Part shown: in pieces, positions 54,401-63,202 of the stretch
How the letters are laid out: every line of letters starts with the position of its first letter
Numbering within the stretch: the stretch's first letter is position 1
DNA from: Chitinophaga sp.
GTDB taxonomy: Bacteria; Bacteroidota; Bacteroidia; Chitinophagales; Chitinophagaceae
Assembly: GCF_017745275.1 (NCBI RefSeq)
Contig: NZ_JAGHZS010000007.1
Location: 378,751 to 442,750, forward strand
Direction: 5' to 3'
Length of the DNA stretch: 64,000 nt
The notes under the pieces: generated by a model
Told to the model about the DNA's origin: nothing
What the model saw: only the letters and a program-made list of their open reading frames with translations
Databases searched by the model: none
Position numbers and translations under genes: made by a program

Positions 54401-54662
54401 AAGTGAGACCGGTATTCTTCAATACTTTCTTCAAAATATCTTCTGTCAAAACATTATTCACATCAATTGACACTCTGCTGTTGGCTGGGAGCAGATCGTT
54501 GCGGTATACAAAACGACAACCGCTTTTCTTTTCGATCAGCTTTAGCAGCTTGGTCAATGGCAATGAATCTGCTTTGAGGGAGATGCGACGATCCGTTTGA
54601 CCGAAGACATCTCCTGTTATTTGCAAACAGGTAATAAGAATAATAAAGGACACCAGTTTCAT
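51420..54662 (-). CDS. SusC/RagA TonB-dependent receptor with STN signalling domain
   Basis: 1,080 aa from ATG 54662. Signal peptide, STN domain (about 25-100), carboxypeptidase-D-like domain (SGTVTDVFGHPLPGVSLRI), plug (GANGVIL-like AANGVILITTK) and a 22-strand barrel ending FLVGLDVNF. The STN domain implies signalling to the FecR and ECF sigma factor encoded just upstream. A TTG start at 54698 is possible but less likely. Confidence 0.92.
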   Translation of the reverse strand: MKLVSFIILITCLQITGDVFGQTDRRISLKADSLPLTKLLKLIEKKSGCRFVYRNDLLPANSRVSIDVNNVLTEDILKKVLKNTGLTFRQLSANLVAITPEEKVMTGIRISGTVTDVFGHPLPGVSLRIAGLNKGTTTDETGSFHLEAPATATLICSFIGYEEQKVPVNNNTHFNITLKDDAKGLNEVVVVAYGVQTRSSLTGSATMVNASLYDKAPRSSFQESLQGNVTGLQSTNGSGQPGSVPSIHIRGIGSITAGSSPLYVVDGVPVVTDNLTDYNVNSLAGINSADIASISILKDAASASIYGSRAANGVILITTKTGSSGKTKISASIQRGSNQLTIPRANYPLNTKEMLELLREGWANKADGSGEAGFQREIKARGVDTTVNTDWIKELTRHGSYTQANLSAAGGSNKTKFYVSGGYYDSKSALRGVDYKRMTGKLNLSNQATNRLSFDVNLSLSYQRANAVADVGLMGNPVRSLVRIQPWLKVYNKDGNYDFSYNNTFNPVAILNGNSRTGSTYGLLGGAAAKYTFTDFLSFETKISLDLNYARSNLFFAPGFADGRNTNGWVSVNNTLWNNWVSTNIVRFNRRWGNHGINTFIGYEAQKTTNNGNASEASNLLPGLEALADASKPESITSVSNANSLTGVFLNNSYDYRQKYYLTASIRRDASSRFGSERRSATFWSLGAAWNIYRESFLQPITGINELKIRASYGSNGNQAIANYAALSLYSPGNDYDGKPGYVLTQYPNSFLTWEQNRPFNIGLDFAVLKNRLSGTIEYYNRTTSRLLLNVPVSSSNGITTVFRNNGEMKNSGIEISLSSRNIIAKKEYDFSWRTDVNFSTLKNIITRLDNQITDLNFRREVGRDFYQFYTVGFAGADPQTGEALWYKDASKSTTTKSYGEAQRFFQGSALPKFYGGVTNYFSYRRFELSFQFFYNWGNKVYDNWGPFTESDGSGGFGGGAKMSRLTYENRWQHPGDITTVPKVVFGGTQSGLSNQVSSRFLYDDSFIRLRDIMLSYSLSPAWLNKANINEVKVYLRGNNLWTYIKDERLTMDPEVPVTGDYDQRPPVFKTFLVGLDVNF

Positions 54663-54807
54663 TATCAGTACAACTTTTCCCAATGTTTTCAGACGCAAAA
54701 GGATTGCTTAATGTATGAATTTTTTCCATACATTTAGGTTGTAAAAGGTCATAAAACTACGACAGGACTACATTGCCAAGTGAAGCTAACTGCCGTTTGA
54801 TCTCAAC

Positions 54808-54845
54808 AAAAGGGGTAAATGTTTGCAGCATTTGCCCTTTTTTTA
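54808..54845 (-). terminator. Hairpin between FecR and SusC genes
   Basis: AAAGGG and AAATG pair with CATTT and CCCTTT around GTTTGCAG, followed on the plus strand by a run of seven T. It lies between the end of FecR and the start of SusC on the minus strand and could limit read-through from the regulatory genes. Confidence 0.65.
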
Positions 54846-54881
54846 TATGAGCGGTATCAATTTTTGTTTTTTTCCAACCGT

Positions 54882-55937
54882 CTATTGGGTAATAAATACT
54901 TCATTACCTGCTATCCGGCAATGGAATGATGTTGTAACCTTCAGCGCCTCCAGTACTTCCGGAAACGATTCGTCTTTAAATGTGCCGGTAAAGTGGAAGC
55001 TTTTCAGCTTGTCGCTGAGATGTATCTGAATCCCATACCAGCGTTCCATTTTAAGGGCAATATCTTCGAATTTATCATTATCAAATACCAGGTAATTATC
55101 TCTCCAGGCAGTTTCCGCCACCAGGTTGTCTGCCTGGTTGTTATGGAGCGTTTCTACCCTATAACCCGCTACCAGGTTGGGTTGGGTTAATTGGGTACCA
55201 TTTGCATGCTGTAACACAATTTTCTGATTGGGCAACAGTTTCACATTACGTTCCAGTCCATCGTTCAGGGTTACTTCCACGGCGCCGGTAATCAGGGTCG
55301 CTTCTGAAGTCTGATCCTCCGTATAGGCTTTCACGTTAAATGAAGTACCTAATACTTTAATACCCATTTTGGCGGTGCGGATATAAAATGGCTTTGTGGC
55401 GTTTTTTGCCACATCAAAGAAAGCTTCTCCTTCCAGTGTAACTTCCCGGTTGTCCAGGTTGTTCATGTCAGGATTATAGGTTAAACGGCTGCCTCCATTG
55501 AGCCATACTTCGGTACCATCGGGTAATTGTGCTTTAGAGCGAACCCCATCGCGGGTAAAAATGGCCGCCATTGCCTTTTCGTTGTGCTTCAGCGGCGATT
55601 TATTGGCAAGCAGGTACACACAATAGCTGCCCAGTAATAATACCAGTACGCTAAGTGCGGCTACTATTTTACGGATATTACGGCCGGTTGTTTTTACCGG
55701 AAGTTCTGCGGAGGGCAGTGTCACTACCATTTTCTGCAGATGTCTTTCCAACGCGGCGTCTGTTTTCTGATTCCATTCTTCGCTATGTGCTGGCAGTGGC
55801 CAGTTGCTTAAAACGGAAAGTTTGTATCTCAGATCAGGATCCTTCTGCAGCAGCTCTTCGAGCTCACGCAGTTCCCCCATCGTGGCTTCGCCCGATACCT
55901 TTCTTCCCATCAAAAGCCATATTCTTTCCTGTTCCAT
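54882..55937 (-). CDS. FecR-family anti-sigma factor
   Basis: 351 aa. A short cytoplasmic N-terminus is followed by a TM helix (about 90-107, IVAALSVLVLLLGSYCVYL), the FecR domain (RSKAQLPDGTEVWLNGGSRLTY, TLEGEAFFDVAKNATKPF, VLGTSFNVKAY) and a C-terminal STN-like DUF4974 region (RWYGIQIHLSDKL). It relays ligand binding of SusC to the sigma factor. Confidence 0.92.
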   Translation of the reverse strand: MEQERIWLLMGRKVSGEATMGELRELEELLQKDPDLRYKLSVLSNWPLPAHSEEWNQKTDAALERHLQKMVVTLPSAELPVKTTGRNIRKIVAALSVLVLLLGSYCVYLLANKSPLKHNEKAMAAIFTRDGVRSKAQLPDGTEVWLNGGSRLTYNPDMNNLDNREVTLEGEAFFDVAKNATKPFYIRTAKMGIKVLGTSFNVKAYTEDQTSEATLITGAVEVTLNDGLERNVKLLPNQKIVLQHANGTQLTQPNLVAGYRVETLHNNQADNLVAETAWRDNYLVFDNDKFEDIALKMERWYGIQIHLSDKLKSFHFTGTFKDESFPEVLEALKVTTSFHCRIAGNEVFITQ

Positions 55938-56016
55938 GTGCGATACAAAAGCATGATTATATAGAAGGACAAGCAGATTTTGAAAATCTACTACTCCGGC
56001 TAAAAAAAAATTTAAA

Positions 56017-56583
56017 TTATTTTGTTTTGACGAAGGAGAGGTTGATTACCTCGCTGATTTTTTTGAGGGCCTGGGCCATATGTACATCAATGGTATTCAC
56101 GGAGATATCGAGGATCTGGGCTACTTCTTTGTATTTAAGGCCATCTTCACGGATCAGTTTGAAAATCATTTTTCTTTTTGGCGGGAGGGCGTTGACGGCG
56201 GCCTCAATCCGTTTCACCATTTCGCCGGAAATGAAGATTTGTTCCGGTGTGGCATAGCTGACGCTAAAGTCCACTGCCAGCTCATCTAAACTGAAATGTT
56301 GAGTTCGGGCAGCTTTATTGAGGTAGTTGAGTGCAATATTTTTCGTAGATACATAGAGGTAAACCCGGAGATTTTCCACCTGGAGCAAGCGCTCCCGGTG
56401 GTTCCAGACGTTCATAAATACGTCTGACGCAATTTCTTCTGCCGACTCCCAGGATTTAATGATAGAATAGGCAAACTGACTCAATGGCTTGTAAAATAAT
56501 CTGAACAATGCTTTGTAAGCCTGCTCATCGCCTAAAGAGGCCACCCGCTCCACCAGTAGCTGTATATTAGCTTCTTCCCTCAA
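56017..56583 (-). CDS. ECF sigma factor (FecI-like)
   Basis: 188 aa. Region 2 has LFRLFYKPLSQFAYSIIKSWE and ASDVFMNVW; region 4 has LPPKRKMIFKLIREDGLKYKEVAQILDISVNTIDVHMAQALKK. The first codon read is TTG (56583); no better ATG is evident. It presumably drives the FecR, SusC, SusD and PIG-L genes. Confidence 0.88.
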   Translation of the reverse strand: MREEANIQLLVERVASLGDEQAYKALFRLFYKPLSQFAYSIIKSWESAEEIASDVFMNVWNHRERLLQVENLRVYLYVSTKNIALNYLNKAARTQHFSLDELAVDFSVSYATPEQIFISGEMVKRIEAAVNALPPKRKMIFKLIREDGLKYKEVAQILDISVNTIDVHMAQALKKISEVINLSFVKTK

Positions 56584-56706
56584 TGATTTCTTTTTTGGTT
56601 GAAAGTTGATCCCTAAAGATAATACGGATTCATATTAAATTAATATTGTTTTAGATCTTTTTTTATATAATATGTTTATCCCTAATATAACAGTATTGAT
56701 GTTCCC

Positions 56707-57036
56707 CTATTTTTTGAACATAAAATACACGGCGCCGATGAGGAAGAAAAACGACACGAGGTAATTCCAGCGCAGGGGTTCTTTCAGGAAGGTGACTGCA
56801 AAAATGCTAAAAACAGTGAGGGTAACTACTTCCTGGATCGTTTTTAACTGAAACCCGTTGAAGCCATCCTGCATACCGTAGCGGTTGGCTGGTACCATGA
56901 AGCAATATTCAAAAAAGGCAATGCCCCAACTAATGAGGATCACCTTCCAGAGCGCTACATCCTGGTGTTTCAGGTGCCCATACCAGGCGAAAGTCATAAA
57001 AGTGTTGGAAACGGTAAGCAAAATGATGGTACGCAT
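56707..57036 (-). CDS. DMT-family protein (DUF486)
   Basis: 109 aa, four TM helices (YGHLKHQDVALWKVILISWGI, FFEYCFMVPANRYG, TIQEVVTLTVFSIFAV, LVSFFFLIGAVYFMF). DUF486 is a half-size drug/metabolite-transporter relative with no proven substrate. It sits alone between the two sigma/FecR systems. Confidence 0.85.
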   Translation of the reverse strand: MRTIILLTVSNTFMTFAWYGHLKHQDVALWKVILISWGIAFFEYCFMVPANRYGMQDGFNGFQLKTIQEVVTLTVFSIFAVTFLKEPLRWNYLVSFFFLIGAVYFMFKK

Positions 57037-57120
57037 GAATATATGTAAAGTTTATGCCGCCAATTTACAGTTATCTGCGTTATTTATCCATATAAATAAA
57101 ACAGCATATGTTTTTCAGGC

Positions 57121-57152
57121 AAAAAAAGAGGGACCGTAGTAGGTCCCCCTGG
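57121..57152 (-). terminator. Terminator of the DSL-repeat gene
   Basis: GGGACC and GGTCCC around a GTAGTA loop, followed on the minus strand by an extended T-run. It lies 70 nt after the stop of the 57222 gene. Confidence 0.7.
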
Positions 57153-57221
57153 ATCAAGCAAAATGGGGTTTCCATATTGATTGATGTTGTGTTGTTGGTT
57201 GCTATTTCATTTTAATTCAGA

Positions 57222-57830
57222 CTATTGCTCAAGTTTGATTTCGCCCAGATCGGTTGCTTTACCGTCTTCTACCTTCACTTCTTTAATGATGGCATTTTTA
57301 TAAGGGCTTTTACCAAGAATTGTAACGGTGTAAGTACCGGCTTTTGCAGCAGGGATGGTAAATGCACCCTGAGATACCGCACCTTTTAATTTATCGGTAC
57401 CGTTATCTGCTTCTACTTCTGCAGCACCATCAGCGGGTGTAATTTTACCACTGATAGAACCAGCTTCCACAGCTACTCTTTTCAGGGAATCAGTACCCTG
57501 TAAAGAATCTACACGCTGCAGGGAATCAGTGCCCTGTAAGGAGTCTACACGTTGCAGAGAATCAAATCTCATCAGGGAATCAAATCTCATTAAGGAGTCG
57601 GTACCCTTTAAAGAATCGAGACTTTGCAGGGAGTCGATGCTTTGCAAAGAATCCAATCCGTACATTTTCATAGAATCCAGGCGAACCAGAGAATCTACAC
57701 CTGCTACTGAATCCACCATTGCGGCGGTGCTGTCAACAGACTTTACTGCAACTACGTCAGCACTTTTAAAGGCGGACATTCCTACGACCATTGTTGCTAA
57801 TGCGAGCATTCCTACAATTGATTTTTTCAT
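57222..57830 (-). CDS. DSL-hexapeptide-repeat protein with C-terminal beta-sandwich
   Basis: 202 aa from ATG 57830. A signal-like N-terminus (KKSIVGMLALATMVVGMS) is followed at about residues 32-119 by 14 units of the form hydrophobic/T-D-S-L/V/M. The last ten are in exact 6-residue register (LDSLQS, IDSLQS, FDSLMR, VDSLQG...). The C-terminal domain (about 125-202) resembles a carboxypeptidase regulatory-like sandwich (GKITPADGAAEV, GTYTVTILGK). Probably exported. No family assignment is possible. Confidence 0.75.
   Translation of the reverse strand: MKKSIVGMLALATMVVGMSAFKSADVVAVKSVDSTAAMVDSVAGVDSLVRLDSMKMYGLDSLQSIDSLQSLDSLKGTDSLMRFDSLMRFDSLQRVDSLQGTDSLQRVDSLQGTDSLKRVAVEAGSISGKITPADGAAEVEADNGTDKLKGAVSQGAFTIPAAKAGTYTVTILGKSPYKNAIIKEVKVEDGKATDLGEIKLEQ
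57484..57720 (-). repeat. Coding tandem repeats, 18-bp unit
   Basis: The DNA encoding the DSL repeats. Units of 18 bp such as CTACACGCTGCAGGGAATC and variants recur in frame, with some unit pairs nearly identical (the FDSLMR pair) and others more diverged. Not CRISPR: the units are in frame and there are no spacers. Confidence 0.8.
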
Positions 57831-58045
57831 GGCATTCAATTTTTTGTATGGTTAAAATTTAATGATGACTCTTTTCCGGCCTTAACAGAAGTGCATGGTT
57901 TTTGATATATGCCCTCATCGTTGGCTGCCGTATAATAACAATACATCCAGACATTCACTTACCATTAGTCAAAGAAATGTTAAAGTGAAAAAAAGAAATG
58001 GGAGCCATCTACAGGTAAGCGTTCGTAATTAGTAATTTTAAAAAT

Positions 58046-58053
58046 TATCTTCG
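58046..58053 (+). promoter_or_regulatory. Candidate -7 element TATCTTCG before the second sigma gene
   Basis: 7 of 8 match to TAnnTTTG, followed by a CACC context common in Bacteroidota promoters, 33 nt upstream of the sigma start. The -33 box is not clear. Confidence 0.4.
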
Positions 58054-58085
58054 CACCACGGAAACAAATACAAAAGATCAAAAGC

Positions 58086-58628
58086 ATGTTGCAATTGAGT
58101 AATGACGAAATAGTAAAAGGCATCCGGAGCAGAAATAAAGATGTATTTGAAGCTGTTTTTAAACAGTTCGCCCCTTCTATGTATAATATAGCAGTAAGGT
58201 ATGTAAAGAATGAAGATGACGCGAATGATATGGTACAGGATGTATTCCTCAACTTGTGGAAAGGTGCGGAAAATGTGGATGAAAGAGCCCCTATTAATCA
58301 TTACCTGGCGAGAGCAACCGTCAACACCTGTTTAAACCGCCTGAAAAAAGATCAACGCCAGGAAGTATATACTAAAGAACAAATGCTGCGTAGCGACCCC
58401 GCAGAAAATAATCATCAACTGCTGGAACATAAAGAATTGGAAGCACAATATCATAGTGCACTCGAAAAATTACCAGATCAATGTCGCCGTGTCTTTGAAA
58501 TGAGTCGCCTCAAAGGCTTATCACCCGCCGAAATCGCTGCACAACTCAACATCTCTATTAATACCGTATATGCACATTTAACTACCGCATTGAAACGTTT
58601 GCGCGTAGACCTGATTAATAAATCCTGA
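58086..58628 (+). CDS. ECF sigma factor (FecI-like), second set
   Basis: 180 aa. Region 2: KQFAPSMYNIAVRYVKNEDDANDMVQDVFLNLW; region 4: LPDQCRRVFEMSRLKGLSPAEIAAQLNISINTVYAHLTTALKRLR. Paired with the FecR gene at 58699. Acts in the cytoplasm once released by FecR. Confidence 0.92.
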   Translation: MLQLSNDEIVKGIRSRNKDVFEAVFKQFAPSMYNIAVRYVKNEDDANDMVQDVFLNLWKGAENVDERAPINHYLARATVNTCLNRLKKDQRQEVYTKEQMLRSDPAENNHQLLEHKELEAQYHSALEKLPDQCRRVFEMSRLKGLSPAEIAAQLNISINTVYAHLTTALKRLRVDLINKS

Positions 58629-58698
58629 TCGTTTTGAAATTTTTTTTCAGATCGCTTAGTGGTATCACATACACTGGTTGTATTACTAATAAGTAGCC

Positions 58699-59688
58699 AT
58701 GAATAATCAAACAGACATAGATATAGTAGTCCGTTACCTGGAGGATCCGGAAAACGAGCAGTTCAAGCAACAGCTCAATGACTGGATACAACAGGATGCT
58801 GGCAACCTGGATATTTTCCTGGATATGAAAGCCATGTGGCATGGAGATCCTCTCCCCGCTCCTTCTGCTTTCGACACCAACGGAAAATGGCAGGAACTGA
58901 ATACCATGCTGGACGAAGTGCCTGTTACTACTACAACAGCCCCTGCTACTAATAATAATGGTGGCCGCGTTATTAAAATGAAACGCCGCTACTGGTGGGC
59001 AGCGGCAGCCGTGCTGGCTATTGCCGGTACCTGGACCTGGCTGGGGCCTGGTGGCTACCAGACTTACGCCACCGCACAGCAACAGGATAGCCTGAAACTG
59101 CCGGACGGTTCTATGATGTACCTGAATGCACATACACAGGTACGTTATGCCCGCGGATTTGGTAAAGCTAACCGCTTAGTAAAAATAGATAAGGGAGAAG
59201 CTTTTTTTGATGTCACAAAAAATGATGCCCTCCCCTTCATCGTGAACGCGCCCGAAGTGGAAGTACAGGTACTGGGTACCGCCTTCAACGTGAAAGCAGC
59301 TAACAGCGCAGTAAAAGTATTTGTGCAATCCGGTAAAGTAAGTGCCGCCTATAAAGGCACAGAGAAAAAAGTAATCCTCACTCCTGGTGAAGAAGCTTCT
59401 CTGAAGCATAATGGCCGCGAAATTGACACCCGCATACACAAAAAGAATAATAATATCCTGGCGTGGAAAACCCGGACCCTTACTTTTGATGACACGCCGC
59501 TGAATGAAGTAGCGGAATCATTGGAAGATTTCTATCATGTTCAGATCAAGATCAGCAATCAGCAACTGGCTGATAAAAAACTGCTGGCTACCTTCCCCAA
59601 TATGTCATTGGATGAGGTGCTGGACATTATGAGAAAGACCCTTCAAATTAATATCACGCATAAAAACGACCTGGTAGACATCTACTAA
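58699..59688 (+). CDS. FecR-family anti-sigma factor, second set
   Basis: 329 aa. TM helix near 96-112 (WWAAAAVLAIAGTWTWL), FecR domain (LKLPDGSMMYLNAHTQVRYA, KGEAFFDVTKNDALPF, VLGTAFNVKAA) and a C-terminal STN-like part (FYHVQIKISNQQLADKKL). Lies between sigma and SusC genes. Confidence 0.92.
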   Translation: MNNQTDIDIVVRYLEDPENEQFKQQLNDWIQQDAGNLDIFLDMKAMWHGDPLPAPSAFDTNGKWQELNTMLDEVPVTTTTAPATNNNGGRVIKMKRRYWWAAAAVLAIAGTWTWLGPGGYQTYATAQQQDSLKLPDGSMMYLNAHTQVRYARGFGKANRLVKIDKGEAFFDVTKNDALPFIVNAPEVEVQVLGTAFNVKAANSAVKVFVQSGKVSAAYKGTEKKVILTPGEEASLKHNGREIDTRIHKKNNNILAWKTRTLTFDDTPLNEVAESLEDFYHVQIKISNQQLADKKLLATFPNMSLDEVLDIMRKTLQINITHKNDLVDIY

Positions 59689-59709
59689 TACGCGCCTGAC
59701 TCTTTGCTT

Positions 59710-62700
59710 ATGCAGCAATCATTGCTACAGGCGCGTTACTCCAATACCAGGTTTGGGTGCGTGCCTGATTTTATTTTTATTGTTATCCTGGTATTGGCCA
59801 ATGCTGTTGCTATGGCCCAAAACCCTATTGCCCCTCCGAAACGAATTACACTACAAGTCAGCAATGCGAGCCTGAAAACGGTAATCCGGGAAATAGAAAA
59901 GCAAACAAAATATACTTTCGCGATTTCATCTGAAGAGCTGGAAAGCCGCCATGGGGTAAGTTTACATGTACATAATGCCAGGCTTACGGAAGTACTTCCC
60001 AGCATTTTTCCTTCATCTAAGTATAAAGTAGAAATAAAAGACGGACAGATTATCGTCATCCCGCTCAATGCCGTTACACCGGAAGTAACGCCTGTTCCCA
60101 ACAACAATACAGACAATAACAAATGGAGTATCACCGGCATGGTCACCGACGGTACGCAGCCACTCAGCGGGGTGTCTATCCGCGAAAAAGGCAGCACCAA
60201 TGGCACAGCCACGGCGGAAAACGGGACATTTAAGCTGGACCTGGCCAATGCACAGGCTACCTTGCAGGTGTCGCTGATTGGTTACGAAACCAAAGAGGTA
60301 TATGTGCGGGAACGCAGAAACATTACCGTGGTGCTGGAGCCAGATCTGCGTAAGCTTAATGAGCTGGTGGTACTGGGATACGGCCTGCAGAAACGCGCCA
60401 ACATTACCGGCGCCATCGCCCAGGTAGATGGCGTGCGGCTGAGAAGTAGACCCGTAGCTAATGTGATGGCAGCCTTACAAGGTACCGCCACCGGCCTGGT
60501 AGTAACCCGCAGCAACGGACAACCCGGCCGCGAAGGCTTTAATATCCAGGTAAGAGGCGCCAGCTCAGCATCCGGTAATACCCCTATTATTGTAGATGGT
60601 GTACCTGGCTCCCTGGCCGTACTCAACCCGGACGATATAGAATCCGTGTCTATTCTCAAAGATGCATCCGCTGCGTCTATTTATGGCGCCCGTGGCGCGG
60701 GTGGCGTGGTGCTGGTCACCACGCGTACCGGCAAACCCGGTAAGCTGAGAGTAGACTTCAATACCCTCGCCGGCTTCGAAACACCTATCCGCCTGCCGAA
60801 CCGGGTACCTTCCTGGAAAGCAGCCACTATGGAGAACGAAGCGGCCACCAATGCCGGTGAATTTGCGCCCTGGGATCCCGCAGAAATAGCCCTGATGAAG
60901 TCCGGCAACCATTACGCCATCGATTATCAACGCCCGGACTACTATAAATACTACTATAATTTTGATCCGATCTCCGTGCTGACCAAAAGTAAAACCGGCG
61001 TCCAGAACTACAATATATCCGTTAAAGGTGGCGATAGTAGCAACCAGTTCTCTGTGTCTTTAGGATATTTCGGGCGACAGGGACTTTTTGCCATAGGCCC
61101 TGATAAAACACATCGGGTGAATGCCCGGGCAAATATGAACAACCGGTTCAGCAAACATGTGAGCCTGGAAACCCGCTTATCCTATGCACAAACCAACACC
61201 TTCTCCCCTTCGCAAACGGTAGAAGGCCCTAACGGGTTGCTGGCAGGCCTTTACAGGGGCCCGGGAAATGTACCAGTATATGTGCCTAATACGAATCACT
61301 ATGCTTACGGCGGTGCACCAACCTATGCGATATTGGAGAATGGCGGCGAACGCGATGAGAAAAATAACTATGTGGATGCAGTATTCACCTTACGCATCGA
61401 CAGCATCGTGAAGGGGCTTACACTGCGACTGGTGTATAGTCCGCAGCAGCATACCCTGCAGGATAACCTGGGAAGAAATACCATTGCCCTATGGAATCGT
61501 GTGGACACAGCTGCGCTGGTACAACCGGATAATTTCCTGCAGCAAAGTAAGCTGATAGCTAAAGGCGGCAACCTGCAATTATTGGCGGACTATGATCTGA
61601 AAAAGGAAAAACACAATATTCACCTGCTTGGTGGCTATACACAGGAAACCTATAACACCACGCAAAATACAGCGGCAGCCTATAATGTTCCAACAACAGC
61701 GATTCAGCAGGATAGGTTCTCTAACGTTCCCGAATATACGCAGTTGCTGGCCGCCTCGGGGTCTATACAATCTTTCTTTGGCAAATTAAATTATAACTAC
61801 GATAACCGCTACCTGCTGGAAGCCAACCTGATTGGTGCCCGGCTAACGCAGTACAGTACCTCCTTTCCCGGCGGTACACAGTGGCAGGCGTTTCCCTCTT
61901 TCTCTGCCGGATGGCGCCTGAATAATGAAACGTGGTTTAACAATGCCCTGCCGTTTTTCAACGACTTTAAACTACGCTGGTCCTGGGGCCGGCTGGGTAA
62001 TGTAAACAGCTGGAACAGCATCCCGAATGATGAGCGGCTCCGGATTTTTACTTTTAATTACAACAGGCCCTTCCTGCCCTTTGTTTATAAGAACCCGGTG
62101 ATACAGGCACAAGGATGGGAAAACATTTCTACCTACAACTATGGGTGGGATGCCACACTTTTCCGCGGAAGGTTGACCATTGCTGCAGATTATTTTGTGA
62201 AGCGAAACCGGGACATGCAAATCCCTGTATTAACGGCATCCACTACGGGCGCATGGCCCATCGATTTTCACCGTGGAGAAATGAAAACCTGGGGCTGGGA
62301 AATCAATGCCGGCTGGCGGGACGACCGGGGTCCTTTTACCTGGTATATCAACGCTAACCTGTTTAATAGCCAGAATAAAGTGTTGCGCAACGACAATGTA
62401 GTACCGCAGGCCGGCTGGAACCAGGGTATTGCGGGGTATCCTTACTCTTCTTTATTTGGCTACCAGGCGGAAGGTTATTTCCAAACTGCGGCTGAAGTAA
62501 GCCAGCATGCCTTTCAACATCCGCAAACAGGCCCCGGTGACCTTCGGTATAAAGACGTCAATGGCGATCATAAAATTGATAATGCCGACCTGGTATACCT
62601 GGGCAGCACCGATCCGCAATTCTCCTATGGTATAGACGCAGGCTTCGCCTGGAAAGGATTTGATTTCTCTGTTTTCTTCCAGGGCGTAGCACAACGCAAG

Positions 62701-63093
62701 GTAATGCCGGATCCCCGTTATAATGTGCCATTTACAGGCACCTGGCAGCAGCCATGGGACATCAACCAGGATTACTGGACGCCCACACATCTCGATGCGT
62801 TGTTTCCTCGTTTGTATATGAACGACCAGCAGAACACGGTGCCCTCTTCACACTGGGTAATGAACGGCGCTTATATCCGCCTTAAAAATCTGCAGCTGGG
62901 GTATACCATTCCCCGTCACTGGCTACAAAAAGTGAAGATTACCAGTTTGCGTGTTTACTTTTCAGGGCAGGATTTATGGGAAAATACGAAGATGAAAATA
63001 AGATACTATGACCCTGAACAGGCTGATGGATATAACGGGAACGTATATCCGTTTTTCCGTTCTTATACCCTGGGCTTAGGAGTGAGCTTTTAG
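59710..63093 (+). CDS. SusC/RagA TonB-dependent receptor with STN domain, lacking an adjacent SusD
   Basis: 1,127 aa from ATG 59710. Signal peptide, STN domain (NASLKTVIREIEKQTKY...), carboxypeptidase-D-like domain (SITGMVTDGTQPLSGVSIR), plug (DASAASIYGARGAGGVVLVTT) and a barrel ending YTLGLGVSF. There is no SusD after it: the next gene is convergent pyrB. Linked to the preceding FecR and sigma genes through its STN domain. Confidence 0.92.
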   Translation: MQQSLLQARYSNTRFGCVPDFIFIVILVLANAVAMAQNPIAPPKRITLQVSNASLKTVIREIEKQTKYTFAISSEELESRHGVSLHVHNARLTEVLPSIFPSSKYKVEIKDGQIIVIPLNAVTPEVTPVPNNNTDNNKWSITGMVTDGTQPLSGVSIREKGSTNGTATAENGTFKLDLANAQATLQVSLIGYETKEVYVRERRNITVVLEPDLRKLNELVVLGYGLQKRANITGAIAQVDGVRLRSRPVANVMAALQGTATGLVVTRSNGQPGREGFNIQVRGASSASGNTPIIVDGVPGSLAVLNPDDIESVSILKDASAASIYGARGAGGVVLVTTRTGKPGKLRVDFNTLAGFETPIRLPNRVPSWKAATMENEAATNAGEFAPWDPAEIALMKSGNHYAIDYQRPDYYKYYYNFDPISVLTKSKTGVQNYNISVKGGDSSNQFSVSLGYFGRQGLFAIGPDKTHRVNARANMNNRFSKHVSLETRLSYAQTNTFSPSQTVEGPNGLLAGLYRGPGNVPVYVPNTNHYAYGGAPTYAILENGGERDEKNNYVDAVFTLRIDSIVKGLTLRLVYSPQQHTLQDNLGRNTIALWNRVDTAALVQPDNFLQQSKLIAKGGNLQLLADYDLKKEKHNIHLLGGYTQETYNTTQNTAAAYNVPTTAIQQDRFSNVPEYTQLLAASGSIQSFFGKLNYNYDNRYLLEANLIGARLTQYSTSFPGGTQWQAFPSFSAGWRLNNETWFNNALPFFNDFKLRWSWGRLGNVNSWNSIPNDERLRIFTFNYNRPFLPFVYKNPVIQAQGWENISTYNYGWDATLFRGRLTIAADYFVKRNRDMQIPVLTASTTGAWPIDFHRGEMKTWGWEINAGWRDDRGPFTWYINANLFNSQNKVLRNDNVVPQAGWNQGIAGYPYSSLFGYQAEGYFQTAAEVSQHAFQHPQTGPGDLRYKDVNGDHKIDNADLVYLGSTDPQFSYGIDAGFAWKGFDFSVFFQGVAQRKVMPDPRYNVPFTGTWQQPWDINQDYWTPTHLDALFPRLYMNDQQNTVPSSHWVMNGAYIRLKNLQLGYTIPRHWLQKVKITSLRVYFSGQDLWENTKMKIRYYDPEQADGYNGNVYPFFRSYTLGLGVSF

Positions 63094-63111
63094 TTTTTGT
63101 TTTTTATTATT

Positions 63112-63195
63112 TGATAAAGAAGATAAAAAGATAAGGGAAGATAGCTGCCAGATGTGGCTTCTATCTTCCCTTTGTCCTTTTTTATCTTTATAAAA
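63112..63195. repeat. Imperfect inverted repeat, copy 5
   Basis: GGGAAGATAG (63134-63143 region) pairs with CTATCTTCCC after a 16-nt loop, with further imperfect complementarity of AGATAAAA words outwards. Smaller and less exact than copies 1-4, between convergent SusC and pyrB stops; a weaker member or simply a terminator. Confidence 0.55.
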
Positions 63196-63202
63196 GAATA
63201 TA

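Noticed and set aside
57484..57720. CRISPR-like repeat array
   Set aside because: Repeats are 18 bp, contiguous, in frame and encode DSL hexapeptides; no spacers and no cas genes nearby.
63112..63195. Full member of the long inverted-repeat family
   Set aside because: Pairing is only partial beyond about 11 bp and the inner block is missing; kept as a weak, possible copy only.
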